The position numbers were made by a program, and so were the translations under genes. The notes beneath the pieces were generated by a model, which was not told where the DNA came from, ran no database searches, and saw only the letters and a program-made list of their open reading frames with translations. A stretch of 35,554 nucleotides of DNA from the NCBI GenBank assembly GCA_021323775.1, contig JAJPKK010000286.1:1-35554 (forward strand), read 5' to 3'. Shown here in pieces: positions 15,987-23,641 of the stretch; within the stretch, counting starts at the first letter, position 1, and every line of letters begins with the position of its first letter. The stretch is from Hyphomicrobiales bacterium (GTDB lineage: Bacteria; Pseudomonadota; Alphaproteobacteria; Rhizobiales; Xanthobacteraceae).

Positions 15987-16853
15987 ATGACGCTGCGATC
16001 GCAAATTCTGCGGCTGTTCGCGCAGGAGGATCTGAATTTTCTCGTCACCAACCGCATTCCCCGCCGATTGGCGACGCAATTCATGGGCTGGTTCAGCAAG
16101 ATCGAGCAGCCGCTTGTTCGCGATCTTTCCATCGCGCTGTGGCGCTTCTTCTCGGATCTGGACCTCAGCGAAGCAAAAAAAACGCATTTCCGCAGCATGC
16201 ACGATTGCTTCGTCCGCGAACTCAAGGACGGCTCGAGGCCGGTCGCGGCTGACGAGAAGGTTCTCATCAGCCCTTGCGATGCGATCATCGGCGCCTGCGG
16301 CGCAATCGCCGACACCACGCTCCATCAAATCAAGGGCTTTCCCTACACGCTGGACGATCTCATGGGCGACCGCGAGCTCGTCGAACGGCACCGCAACGGC
16401 CGCTTCGTGACGCTGCGACTGAAATCGAGCATGTACCATCGATTCCATGCGCCGCATGACTGCCGGGTGGAACAAGTGACGTACATTTCTGGCGATACCT
16501 GGAACGTCAATCCGATCGCGCTGCGACGGGTCGAGAGATTGTTTTGCAAAAACGAACGCGCCGTTCTCAAGACAAGGCTCAGCGCGGCCGGTCATGTCGT
16601 GACCCTGGTGCCGGTGGCGGCGATCCTCGTCGCCAGCATTCGCCTGCATTTCGTCGATGTCCTGCTCAGCCTGAAGTACCGCGGCCCCACCGTTATTGCG
16701 TGCGACGCCCATTTCCGGAAGGGCGAGGAAATGGGCTGGTTCGAGCAGGGGTCGACAATCATCGTGTTCGCCCCGCCGGAGTTTTCGCTCTGCCACTCGG
16801 TCAAGGAGGGCGCGATAATCCGCATGGGCGAGCCGCTGATGCGGTTGCCTTAG
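15987..16853 (+). CDS. psd: Phosphatidylserine decarboxylase, type I-like
   Basis: A 288-residue proenzyme. The self-cleavage motif is QGST (254-257, Ser256 becoming the pyruvoyl group) in WFEQGSTIIVFAP. The catalytic Asp is in ISPCDAIIG (98) and the histidine pair is in KSSMYHRFHAP (His151, His154). VNPIALRRVERLFCKNERAVL matches the E. coli-type NERVAL-like region. The family decarboxylates phosphatidylserine to phosphatidylethanolamine at the inner membrane. Rhizobial housekeeping Psd proteins paired with pssA are, as I know them, of a shorter type, so this longer one is probably a second enzyme, perhaps for an unusual aminophospholipid. It is divergent from the membrane-anchored aminotransferase. 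No pssA is adjacent. Confidence 0.88.
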   Translation: MTLRSQILRLFAQEDLNFLVTNRIPRRLATQFMGWFSKIEQPLVRDLSIALWRFFSDLDLSEAKKTHFRSMHDCFVRELKDGSRPVAADEKVLISPCDAIIGACGAIADTTLHQIKGFPYTLDDLMGDRELVERHRNGRFVTLRLKSSMYHRFHAPHDCRVEQVTYISGDTWNVNPIALRRVERLFCKNERAVLKTRLSAAGHVVTLVPVAAILVASIRLHFVDVLLSLKYRGPTVIACDAHFRKGEEMGWFEQGSTIIVFAPPEFSLCHSVKEGAIIRMGEPLMRLP

Positions 16854-16866
16854 CCAGAAGTCACTC

Positions 16867-16957
16867 GTAGGGTGGGTTGAGCGCAGAGAAACCCACCGTC
16901 AGCGTCACCGCCCGGGCTCGGCCCAAGATGGGCTACCCTTCGCTCCGCTCACCCTAC
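16867..16957. repeat. Dispersed repeat, family A, copy 2
   Basis: GTAGGGTGGGTTGAGCGCAG, then AGAAACCCACC, ending in the inverted counterpart GCTCACCCTAC. It fills most of the 127-base gap between the decarboxylase and the next gene and probably folds into one long stem. Confidence 0.8.
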
Positions 16958-16980
16958 CGCCCTGACCCCAGCTACCCCAT

Positions 16981-17970
16981 ATGAACAAAATCAAGCTCAC
17001 CATCGCCACCACCGACTACGATCATTTCCGCGATTTCCGCACCGGCGCCGTGCAGGCCGAGGGGATCGAGCACATCTGGCTGACGCTGGGCCATCACGAG
17101 ATTTTCTCGCGCTTCACTTTCAATCGCGAATGGGATGTGACGGAATTGTCCTTCGCCAAGTTCGCCGCTCAGGTCACGCGGGCGAACCCGGACATCATCG
17201 GCTTGCCGGTATTCGCGTCGCGCCTGTTCCGCTTCGGCTCGTTCTACGTAAACCGGAACAGCGGCATCAAGACCGCGGCCGACCTCAAGGGCAAATCGAT
17301 CGGCTCGCCCGAGTGGGCGCATACCGCCGCCGTCTACATGCGCGGCTGGCTGCACCACGAGGCCGGCGTCAGGCTTGAGGACGTTCATTGGTACCAGGCC
17401 GGCGCCAACGAGGCTGGCCGCATCGAGAAGGTGGAGCTGAACCTGCCGCCCGGCGTGACCCTCACGCGCGTCGCCGACAAATCGCTCTCCGAGATGATCG
17501 CGTCAGGCGAGATCGACTGCGCCCTCATTGCGCGCCCGCCGAACTCGTTCCTCGCTGGCCACCCGGACGTGGTGCGGCTGTTTCCAAATTTCCCCGAGCT
17601 TGAGGAGCGGCATTTCGCCAGAACGAAGGTATTCCCGATCATGCATGTGATCGCAATAAAACGGGAAATCATCGAAGCCCATCCGTGGGCCGCACGCAAC
17701 CTTTACAACGCGTTCAACGAATCAAAGCGGCGCAGCGTCGAGCGCCTGCTCGATCCTGCCGTGTCGCGCTATCCGCTCCCGTGGCTGCCGACCTATGCGC
17801 GCAAGATGCGCTACCTGTTTGGCGGCGATCCTTACCCGTTCGGGATCGAGGAGAACCGGCCGACGCTGGAGCTGTTCCTGCAATACACTTTCGAGCAGGG
17901 CATCGCCCACCGGCACGCCAAGCCGGAGGAGATTTTCCCACCGGGCATCATGGCGCCGGTGAAGATTTAG
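16981..17970 (+). CDS. Pht5-like / ABC-type substrate-binding-fold protein
   Basis: A 329-residue protein of the family usually annotated as 4,5-dihydroxyphthalate decarboxylase, which shares the two-lobed fold of periplasmic binding proteins (NMT1/TauA-like). Family segments include IGLPVFASRLFRFGSFYVN, LKGKSIGSPEWAHTAAVYMRG, EDVHWYQAGANEAGR and EIDCALIARPPNSF. There is no signal peptide, so it is probably cytosolic, which favours an enzyme or a leaderless sensor over a transporter subunit. No transporter permease or ATPase and no aromatic-degradation gene is adjacent. Its stop overlaps the convergent sigma-factor gene by four bases. The substrate cannot be inferred. Confidence 0.78.
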   Translation: MNKIKLTIATTDYDHFRDFRTGAVQAEGIEHIWLTLGHHEIFSRFTFNREWDVTELSFAKFAAQVTRANPDIIGLPVFASRLFRFGSFYVNRNSGIKTAADLKGKSIGSPEWAHTAAVYMRGWLHHEAGVRLEDVHWYQAGANEAGRIEKVELNLPPGVTLTRVADKSLSEMIASGEIDCALIARPPNSFLAGHPDVVRLFPNFPELEERHFARTKVFPIMHVIAIKREIIEAHPWAARNLYNAFNESKRRSVERLLDPAVSRYPLPWLPTYARKMRYLFGGDPYPFGIEENRPTLELFLQYTFEQGIAHRHAKPEEIFPPGIMAPVKI

Positions 17971-18854
17971 GAAATTTCCAAATCCAACGCTGCGATGCTC
18001 GCTCGATCCGCGATCAGGCTGATCTCGGCGATCCGGCCATTCTCGACCACGAAATCGAACACTGCCATGGGCCTGCCGCCGGGCGCGAACACGAGGCCGA
18101 CATTGCCGTCCACGATTGCGAGCTGCGCGGCCTGAGCGCGTCCCTTGAAGGTGTTCGCCACCGCCTCCGCTCCGTGGAGCTCCGGCGCCAGGGCCGGTGC
18201 GCCAGCGCTGACCCGCGCGAGACTTGCCGCAACCGCCGCTGCGTCCGCGCGCAGCACCACATTGGGATCGAGCACGGCCAGCAAGGCGGAGAAATCATTG
18301 CCGCGCGCCGCGGCAAGGAAGGCGCTGACGACTTCGCGCTGCCGCGCGCGGTCGGCCTCCGCGGTGGGCGGTTCGCCCCGCACCCGCCGGCGCGCGCGGC
18401 TCGCGAGCTGCCGGGTGGCGGCCAGCGACCGGCCAACGATCGGCGCGATCTCCTCAAACGGCAGATCGAACATGTCGTGCAGCACGAATGCCACCCGTTC
18501 CGCCGGCGCCAGCCGCTCCAGCACCACCAGCATGGCGAGCCCAACGGAATCGGCGATCAGGGACTCATGCTCCACATTGTCGCTGCTCGCGATCGCTTCG
18601 GCGTCGATGCCGATAGGCTCTTCGCGTCGCGTCTTACGCGCGCGCAGCACATCGAGGCAAATGCGCGCCACGATGGTCGTCAGCCAGCCGCGGAGATTTT
18701 CCACGCCGCCGGCATCAGCGCTGGCGACGCGGAGCCACGCCTCCTGGACCGCGTCATCGGCCTCGCTCCTTGAGCCGAGCATCCGATACGCCACAGCTCG
18801 CAAATGGCCACGGTTGGCCTCGAAGCGTTCCGCCAGAATTTCCTTTTCGTCCAT
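17967..18854 (-). CDS. ECF41-type (SigJ-like) RNA polymerase sigma factor
   Basis: A 295-residue extracytoplasmic-function sigma factor with a fused C-terminal domain. Region 2 is FEANRGHLRAVAYRMLGS...EADDAVQEAWLRV (about 11-45) followed by LRGWLTTIVARICLDVLR. Region 4 is RVAFVLHDMFDLPFEEIAPI...ATRQLASRARRRV (about 119-158). Residues from about 185 on form a SnoaL-like domain, which in ECF41 proteins controls sigma activity in place of an anti-sigma factor. The conserved DGGGR and NPDKL motifs of that domain appear altered here (RADAAAVA and DRASIAALDL), so its regulation may differ. The gene is preceded by a promoter of the ECF41 consensus, so it is probably autoregulated. Its usual divergent partner is truncated. 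Confidence 0.88.
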   Translation of the reverse strand: MDEKEILAERFEANRGHLRAVAYRMLGSRSEADDAVQEAWLRVASADAGGVENLRGWLTTIVARICLDVLRARKTRREEPIGIDAEAIASSDNVEHESLIADSVGLAMLVVLERLAPAERVAFVLHDMFDLPFEEIAPIVGRSLAATRQLASRARRRVRGEPPTAEADRARQREVVSAFLAAARGNDFSALLAVLDPNVVLRADAAAVAASLARVSAGAPALAPELHGAEAVANTFKGRAQAAQLAIVDGNVGLVFAPGGRPMAVFDFVVENGRIAEISLIADRASIAALDLEIS

Positions 18855-18855
18855 C

Positions 18856-18882
18856 GGTCACATCCCGTCCGGCCGATCCGTC
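18856..18882 (+). promoter_or_regulatory. Predicted ECF41 promoter facing the truncated partner gene
   Basis: GGTCACA at 18856-18862, a 16-nt spacer, then CGTC at 18879-18882. The published ECF41 consensus is TGTCACA with CGTC at -10; this site differs by one base. It would start transcription near 18889, leading to the ATG at 18928. It overlaps the first bases of the sigma-factor leader on the other strand. Confidence 0.6.
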
Positions 18883-18890
18883 ATGGGTAT

Positions 18891-18917
18891 GACGAATGAC
18901 GTCAACCCCATGTGACA
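18891..18917 (-). promoter_or_regulatory. Predicted ECF41 autoregulatory promoter of the sigma gene
   Basis: Read on the minus strand: TGTCACA (18917-18911), a 16-nt spacer, CGTC (18894-18891). This is an exact match to the known ECF41 -35 and -10 elements. Transcription would start about 30 bases before the sigma-factor ATG at 18854. The -35 lies just upstream of the ribosome-binding site of the divergent stub gene. Confidence 0.75.
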
Positions 18918-18927
18918 GGAGAAGGTC

Positions 18928-19095
18928 ATGCAAGCCCGGATGAAGAACCCCGCCGCGCTTTTGCTCAGTCCCTCTCGTGGGTTCCAGCCTATTGTGGATA
19001 TCAGCGATGAACTGGCTGAACGGGAGCTATTTGGGGATATGGTCTCAGACCGCAAAAACAAAACTGAAGCAGGTACGAAAGTTCATCGAACTTAA
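18928..19095 (+). pseudogene. Truncated ECF41 partner (carboxymuconolactone decarboxylase-like N-terminus)
   Basis: Starts after an intact ribosome-binding site (AGGAGAAGGTC-ATG) and reads MQARMKNPAALLL before losing all resemblance to the family. M.ARM.NPA is how carboxymuconolactone decarboxylase/AhpD-like partners of ECF41 sigma factors commonly begin. The body of that protein, including the C..C redox site, is missing; the frame instead runs on through unrelated sequence (RGFQPIVDISDELAERELFG) to a stop after 55 codons. I infer a deletion that removed nearly all of the partner while leaving its promoter and translation start. Confidence 0.55.
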
Positions 19096-19186
19096 TTGCG
19101 CCGCGCTGGTCGATTAATGGCATAACCGGATCGTCGCATATGAATTAATGGAGCGGTTAAAGGCTGTCCCCCAAGAGAAGGAATAG
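19007..19186 (+). pseudogene. DUF4160-like relic with internal stop
   Basis: A second plus frame reads TKLKQVRKFIELNCAALVD, then an in-frame TAA (19115-19117) where Tyr would be expected, then WHNRIVAYELMERLKAVP and a final stop. The pattern L..VR.FIE.N...L.dyW...I is like the C-terminus of DUF4160 proteins, often one half of small toxin-antitoxin-like pairs. No N-terminal half is visible. It overlaps the tail of the sigma-partner stub in another frame, so a foreign fragment probably replaced the partner's body. Confidence 0.4.
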
Positions 19187-19247
19187 GAGCTGGTTATCGC
19201 CAATCCCCGAAAGGGTACTCCCGGCGCACCATGCCGCAACCTTCCGT

Positions 19248-19763
19248 CTATTTGTTGATCAGCCTGCGGAACCATCCTCTTTTCTTCTCCGTCGTCGCGG
19301 GCTCCGCGGCGGCCGCCTCCGCGGGCGGCGCAACTGCCTCGCCGAACTTCTCGAAAAACTCCGTGGCGAGCTTTTTTGCAGTCGCATCGATCAGACGCGA
19401 GCCGAGCTGGGCAAGCTTGCCGCCAATCTGCGCCTTCACCTCGTAGTTCAGGGTGGTGCTGGCGGTATCCTCGACCAGACGGACAACGGCGCTGCCCTTG
19501 GCGAAGCCGGCGGGGCCGCCTGAACCCTCGCCGGTGATCGTGTAGCCGTTGGGAGGATCGAGATCGGTGAGCGTCACCTTGCCGGTGAAGGTCGCCTTCA
19601 CGGGACCGACCTTGAGAGTCACCTTGGCGTTCATCTCGGTATCCGAGACTTTCTCGATCGATTGGCAGCCCGGAATCGATTGACGCAATACCTCGACATC
19701 ATTGAGCGCCGCCCACACCACGTCGCGCGGCGCCTCAATGTGCTGGGTTCCGGTCATGTCCAT
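19248..19763 (-). CDS. CoxG-like SRPBCC-domain protein
   Basis: A 171-residue CoxG/SRPBCC protein starting MDMTGTQHIEAPRDVVWAAL; the downstream start is chosen because GGGAAG and GAG lie upstream and it fits the family N-terminus. The core shows IPGCQSIEKVSDTEMNAKV, KVGPVKATFTGKV and LDPPNGYTITGEG, all family hallmarks. In CO dehydrogenase clusters CoxG helps recruit the hydroxylase to the membrane. Here the tail is Ala/Glu-rich then strongly basic (KKRGWFRRLINK), suited to peripheral membrane contact, with no clear transmembrane helix. It is downstream of the S-L-M genes on the same strand, separated by about 220 bases holding a dispersed repeat. Confidence 0.88.
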   Translation of the reverse strand: MDMTGTQHIEAPRDVVWAALNDVEVLRQSIPGCQSIEKVSDTEMNAKVTLKVGPVKATFTGKVTLTDLDPPNGYTITGEGSGGPAGFAKGSAVVRLVEDTASTTLNYEVKAQIGGKLAQLGSRLIDATAKKLATEFFEKFGEAVAPPAEAAAAEPATTEKKRGWFRRLINK

Positions 19764-19809
19764 GGATTTCTCGCTTCCCTCGCAACTGAGTGACATTCAT
19801 TGCGCAGCC

Positions 19810-19906
19810 GTAGTCCATAGCAGGACTGAGCAGAGCGAAATCGAGGAAGTGCCGTGCCAACAGGCAAAGCCGTTCCCAGCTCTCGCCTGCGCTCAACCCG
19901 GGCTAC
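19810..19906. repeat. Dispersed repeat relic (GGTTGAGCG family)
   Basis: The right end reads TGCGCTCAACCCGGGCTAC, the reverse complement of the family start, and the left end GTAGTCCATAGCAGGACTGA is a degraded counterpart. It sits between the CoxM-like and CoxG-like genes and may separate their transcription. Confidence 0.5.
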
Positions 19907-19983
19907 AGGTCTGCAGGTCAAACCTACTTTGCCCGGTGAAAACGGGCAATGACACCGGCGCGGTCCAGCCAATCGAAAATCTG

Positions 19984-20781
19984 CTACCGCGCCTGCGCGA
20001 CCGCCCGCGCCGCCAAAACCGGCACCAGATGGGCGCGAAATTCCGCCGATCCGTGAATGTCCGAGTTTAAGCCGTCGGCGCTGATAGCGGCAGATTCCGC
20101 GGCCTCGGCCGTGAAACTGCGGGCCAGCGCCGACTCGATGGAAGTCGCCCGAAATACGCACGGACCCGCACCCGTAACGGCCACGCGGATCGAGCCGTCG
20201 GCGAGGACGGCGACGAACACGCCGACCAGCGCAAAGCGCGAAGCGCTTTGGTGGAATTTCTCGTAAGCCGACCGCCGCGGAATCGGAAACGAAACCCGCA
20301 CCACGATCTCGCCCGGGTCGAGCGCTGTTTCGAACAGGCCGGTGAAGAAATCATCGGCCCCGATTGTGCGCCTTGACGTGTGTACCGCCGCGTTCAAGGC
20401 CAGCACGGCGGCCGGATAGTCCGCAGCGGGATCGTTGTTGGCGATTGATCCGCCGATGGTCCCAAGATGGCGCACCGGCGGATCTCCGATGAGGCCAGCG
20501 AGGTGAGCGAGACCCGGAATCCTCTGGCGCACGAGATCGCTCGCCGCCAGTTCGGCGTGCGTGGTTGTGGCGCCGATCACCACCCGGTCTCCCTCTAAGG
20601 TGAGGCCGCGCAGCTCGGCAAGATGGACGATATCGACAAGATGGCTTGCACGCGCGAGGCGCTGTCGCAGCGTCGGAACGAGGGTCTGCCCGCCGGAGAT
20701 GAGCTTCGCGTCCGGATTGTCGCGGAGCAGGTTCGCCGCCTCGGCGAGGCTCGAAGCCCTGACATAGGTGGTCTGATACAT
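19984..20781 (-). CDS. FAD-binding medium subunit, molybdenum hydroxylase (CoxM-like)
   Basis: A 265-residue flavoprotein subunit of the xanthine dehydrogenase / CO dehydrogenase family. FAD-binding signatures are LISGGQTLVPTLRQRLA near residues 24-40 and HLGTIGGSIANNDPAADYPA near 104-123. It passes electrons from the iron-sulphur subunit to an acceptor. It follows the large subunit after a 9-base gap, so the S-L-M set is one operon. The C-terminal part is shorter and more variable than in classical CoxM. Confidence 0.92.
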   Translation of the reverse strand: MYQTTYVRASSLAEAANLLRDNPDAKLISGGQTLVPTLRQRLARASHLVDIVHLAELRGLTLEGDRVVIGATTTHAELAASDLVRQRIPGLAHLAGLIGDPPVRHLGTIGGSIANNDPAADYPAAVLALNAAVHTSRRTIGADDFFTGLFETALDPGEIVVRVSFPIPRRSAYEKFHQSASRFALVGVFVAVLADGSIRVAVTGAGPCVFRATSIESALARSFTAEAAESAAISADGLNSDIHGSAEFRAHLVPVLAARAVAQAR

Positions 20782-20790
20782 TGTCGCCCC

Positions 20791-23157
20791 CTACTGCGCC
20801 GCAACCGCCGCCTGCGCTGCCCGGCAGGTCTCCCAGACCCGCTGGGCGGTGGCCGGCATTTCGATCCGCTCGACGCCGATTGCATTCGCAATGGCATTGA
20901 TGACGGCGGCCGGCGACCCGATCGCGCCCGCTTCGCCGCAACCTTTAATCCCTAAGGGATTTGTCTTGCAGGGCGTGGCCGTCGTGCTGACGTTGAACGA
21001 TACGAGGTCGCGAGCGCGCGGCATTGCGTAGTCCATGAAGGTCGCCGTCACGAGCTGACCGCTGTCGCGGTCATATCTGCAGCCTTCAAGCAGCGCCTGA
21101 CCAATCCCCTGGGCCAGTCCGCCGTGCACCTGGCCTTCGACGATCATCGGATTGACGATGGTTCCGAAGTCGTCCGCGGCCGTAAACTGGACGATCTCGA
21201 CCGCGCCTGTCTTCGGATCCACCTCGACTTCACACACATAGGTTCCGGCCGGGAACGTGAAGTTCACCGGATCGTAAAAGGCGCCCTCCTTCAAGCCCGG
21301 TTCTGTGCCCGGAGGAAGGTTGTGCGCCGTATAGGCCGCGAGCGCCACATTGGCGAACGCAATCTTCTTGTCGGTTCCGGCGACGACGAACTCCCCGCCT
21401 TTAAGCTCGACATCGGATTCGGCGGCTTCCATGAGATGCGCGGCGATGCGCCTGGCCTTCGCTTCGACGCGCTCGAGGGCTTTGTTGACTGCCGACATCC
21501 CGACCGCAGCGGAGCGCGAACCATAGGTGCCCATTCCGAACTGCACCTTGTCGGTATCGCCGTGGATGATGCTGACCTGATCTGTCGGCACGCCGAAACG
21601 CTCGGCGACGAGCTGCGCGAAGGTGGTTTCGTGCCCCTGGCCATGGCTGTGAGATCCGGTCAGGACTTCAATGGTCCCAACCGGATTGACGCGAACCTCG
21701 GCGGACTCCCACAACCCGACCCCGCCGCCGAGCGATCCGACCGCCTGGCTCGGCGCGAGGCCGCACGCCTCGATGTAACAGGAAAGGCCGATGCCGCGGA
21801 GCTTGCCGCGCGAGCGCGCCTCCGCCCGGCGAGCCGGGAACTCGGCGTATCGGGCAGCGCTTAGCGCCGCATTGAGGCTCGCCTCGTAGTCGCCGGTGTC
21901 GTAATTCATGATCACCGGCGTTTGATGCGGGAAGCTGCGGATGAAGTTCTTGCGCCGGATTTCGGCGGCGTCGATGCGCAGGCGCCTCGCCGCGATGTCC
22001 ATCAGGCGCTCCACCACGTAGGTGGCTTCCGGCCGCCCAGCGCCCCTGTACGCATCGACCGGCGTGGTGTTGGTGTAGACGGCGTCAACCTCGGCATAGA
22101 TGGCCGGAATGTCGTACTGGCCGGAAAGCAGGGTCGCATAGAGATAGGTCGGCACGCTCGACGAGAAGGTCGACATGTAGGCGCCGAGATTGGCGATCGT
22201 CTTGACCCGCAGCCCGACGATCTTGTGACTGGCGTCGAACGCCATTTCGGCGTGGGTGACATGGTCGCGGCCATGCGCGTCGGCAAGAAAACTCTCGCGG
22301 CGGTCCGCCGCCCACTTCACGGGCACGCCGAGCCGCCGCGCCGCCCACAGGCAGACGGTCTCCTCCGGATAGATGAAGATCTTCGACCAGAAGCCGCCGC
22401 CTACATCGGGCGCCACCACGCGAAGCTTGTGCTCGGGCGCAAGCCCGACAAATGCCGACAGGACAAGGCGCGTGACGTGAGGATTCTGTGACGTGGTGTA
22501 GAGCGTGAAGCGCCCCTCGGCGCGGTCGTAGATCGCGGTCGCAGCGCGCGGCTCGATCGCATTCGGCACCAGCCGATTGTTAATAAGGTCAACCTCGACG
22601 CGGTGCGCGGCGCCCGCGAACGCCCGATCGACCGCGCCCTTGTCGCCAAGGGCCCACTGATAGATGGTGTTGCCCGGGGCCTCCGCGTGGATCTGCGGAG
22701 CGCCCGGCGCCTGCGCGGCGGCGGGATCGACCACAGAGGCAAGTTCTTCGTACTCGACCTCGACAAGCTCGGCCGCGTCGCGCGCCTCGTTCTTCGTCTC
22801 CGCCACCACGATCGCGACCGGGTTGCCGACATATCTCACCACGTCGCGGGCGAGCGGCGCATAGGGTGCGGCCCGCATCGGCGAGCCGTCCTTCGAGTGG
22901 ATCATCCAGCCGCAGATGAGGCCGCCGACCTTGTCATCCGCGAGCTCTGCGCCGGTGAGCACGCCGATGACGCCCGGCGCGCGGAGCGCCGCGGATACGT
23001 CGATGCGTAGGATCCGGGCGTGCGCGTGCGGGCTGCGGACGAACTCCGCATGGGCAGCGTTCCTAACCACGATGTCGTCGGTGTAATTGCCCGCCCCGGT
23101 GATGAAGCGGCGATCTTCCTTGCGTGGGAGTCGCGCGCCGATGCCGTCATGTGCCAT
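20791..23157 (-). CDS. Molybdopterin large subunit, form II CoxL-like hydroxylase
   Basis: A 788-residue catalytic subunit. The start MAHDGIGARLPRKEDRRFIT is chosen for the strong AGGGAGGAG upstream. The active-site loop reads AYRGAGR (369-375), the signature of form II CoxL-like proteins; true form I CO dehydrogenase has AY.CSFR with a Cys that binds the Cu-Mo centre. The catalytic Glu is in KGCGEAGAIG (742). Mo-cofactor contacts include VGGGFWSK and GSHSHGQGHETTF. The substrate is therefore probably an aldehyde, purine or other heterocycle rather than CO. It is the second gene of the S-L-M operon, 13 bases after the small subunit. Confidence 0.94.
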   Translation of the reverse strand: MAHDGIGARLPRKEDRRFITGAGNYTDDIVVRNAAHAEFVRSPHAHARILRIDVSAALRAPGVIGVLTGAELADDKVGGLICGWMIHSKDGSPMRAAPYAPLARDVVRYVGNPVAIVVAETKNEARDAAELVEVEYEELASVVDPAAAQAPGAPQIHAEAPGNTIYQWALGDKGAVDRAFAGAAHRVEVDLINNRLVPNAIEPRAATAIYDRAEGRFTLYTTSQNPHVTRLVLSAFVGLAPEHKLRVVAPDVGGGFWSKIFIYPEETVCLWAARRLGVPVKWAADRRESFLADAHGRDHVTHAEMAFDASHKIVGLRVKTIANLGAYMSTFSSSVPTYLYATLLSGQYDIPAIYAEVDAVYTNTTPVDAYRGAGRPEATYVVERLMDIAARRLRIDAAEIRRKNFIRSFPHQTPVIMNYDTGDYEASLNAALSAARYAEFPARRAEARSRGKLRGIGLSCYIEACGLAPSQAVGSLGGGVGLWESAEVRVNPVGTIEVLTGSHSHGQGHETTFAQLVAERFGVPTDQVSIIHGDTDKVQFGMGTYGSRSAAVGMSAVNKALERVEAKARRIAAHLMEAAESDVELKGGEFVVAGTDKKIAFANVALAAYTAHNLPPGTEPGLKEGAFYDPVNFTFPAGTYVCEVEVDPKTGAVEIVQFTAADDFGTIVNPMIVEGQVHGGLAQGIGQALLEGCRYDRDSGQLVTATFMDYAMPRARDLVSFNVSTTATPCKTNPLGIKGCGEAGAIGSPAAVINAIANAIGVERIEMPATAQRVWETCRAAQAAVAAQ

Positions 23158-23170
23158 ATGCGCTCCTCCC

Positions 23171-23641
23171 TTAAACGCCGGCGCCGCTCTCGGCCACGGC
23201 CGCAATCGCCTTGACGATATTGTGATAGCCGGTACAGCGGCACAGATTGCCGTCGAGATTCGCCCGGATGGTGGCCTCATCGGGGTGCGGGATGCGCCTG
23301 AGGAGATCGACCGCCGTCATGATCATGCCGGGCGTACAGAACCCGCACTGCAGCGCGTGATGCCGGTGGAATGCCGCCTGCATGGGATGAAGTTCGTCTC
23401 CCTTGGCCAGGCCCTCGATCGTGGTGATCTCCGAGCCGGACGCCTGCGCTGCAATCATCGTGCACGACTTGACCGCGCGGCCGTCCAAATGGACCACACA
23501 GGCCCCGCACTGTCCGGTATCGCACCCCACATGCGTCCCCGTCAGGCCGAGCGTCTCGCGCAGGAACTCGACCAGGAGCGTTCGATCTTCGACTTGTTTC
23601 GATACGGCTCGCCCGTTGACCTTGACGTTGATTTGGGCCAT
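23171..23641 (-). CDS. 2Fe-2S small subunit, molybdenum hydroxylase (CoxS-like)
   Basis: A 156-residue protein with two [2Fe-2S] domains. The plant-ferredoxin-type cluster is in [16 protein letters not shown] then KSC; the second, helical cluster domain has CGFCTPGM and [10 protein letters not shown]. It carries electrons from the Mo centre to the flavin subunit. The start [11 protein letters not shown] is chosen because AAGGGAGGG lies just upstream. As first gene of the operon its promoter should lie at 23642-23700; no confident one was identified. Confidence 0.94.
   Translation of the reverse strand: MAQINVKVNGRAVSKQVEDRTLLVEFLRETLGLTGTHVGCDTGQCGACVVHLDGRAVKSCTMIAAQASGSEITTIEGLAKGDELHPMQAAFHRHHALQCGFCTPGMIMTAVDLLRRIPHPDEATIRANLDGNLCRCTGYHNIVKAIAAVAESGAGV

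Noticed and set aside
17685-18773. 362-codon plus-strand open frame
   Set aside because: Spans the end of one real gene and the antisense of the sigma factor; no coherent protein.
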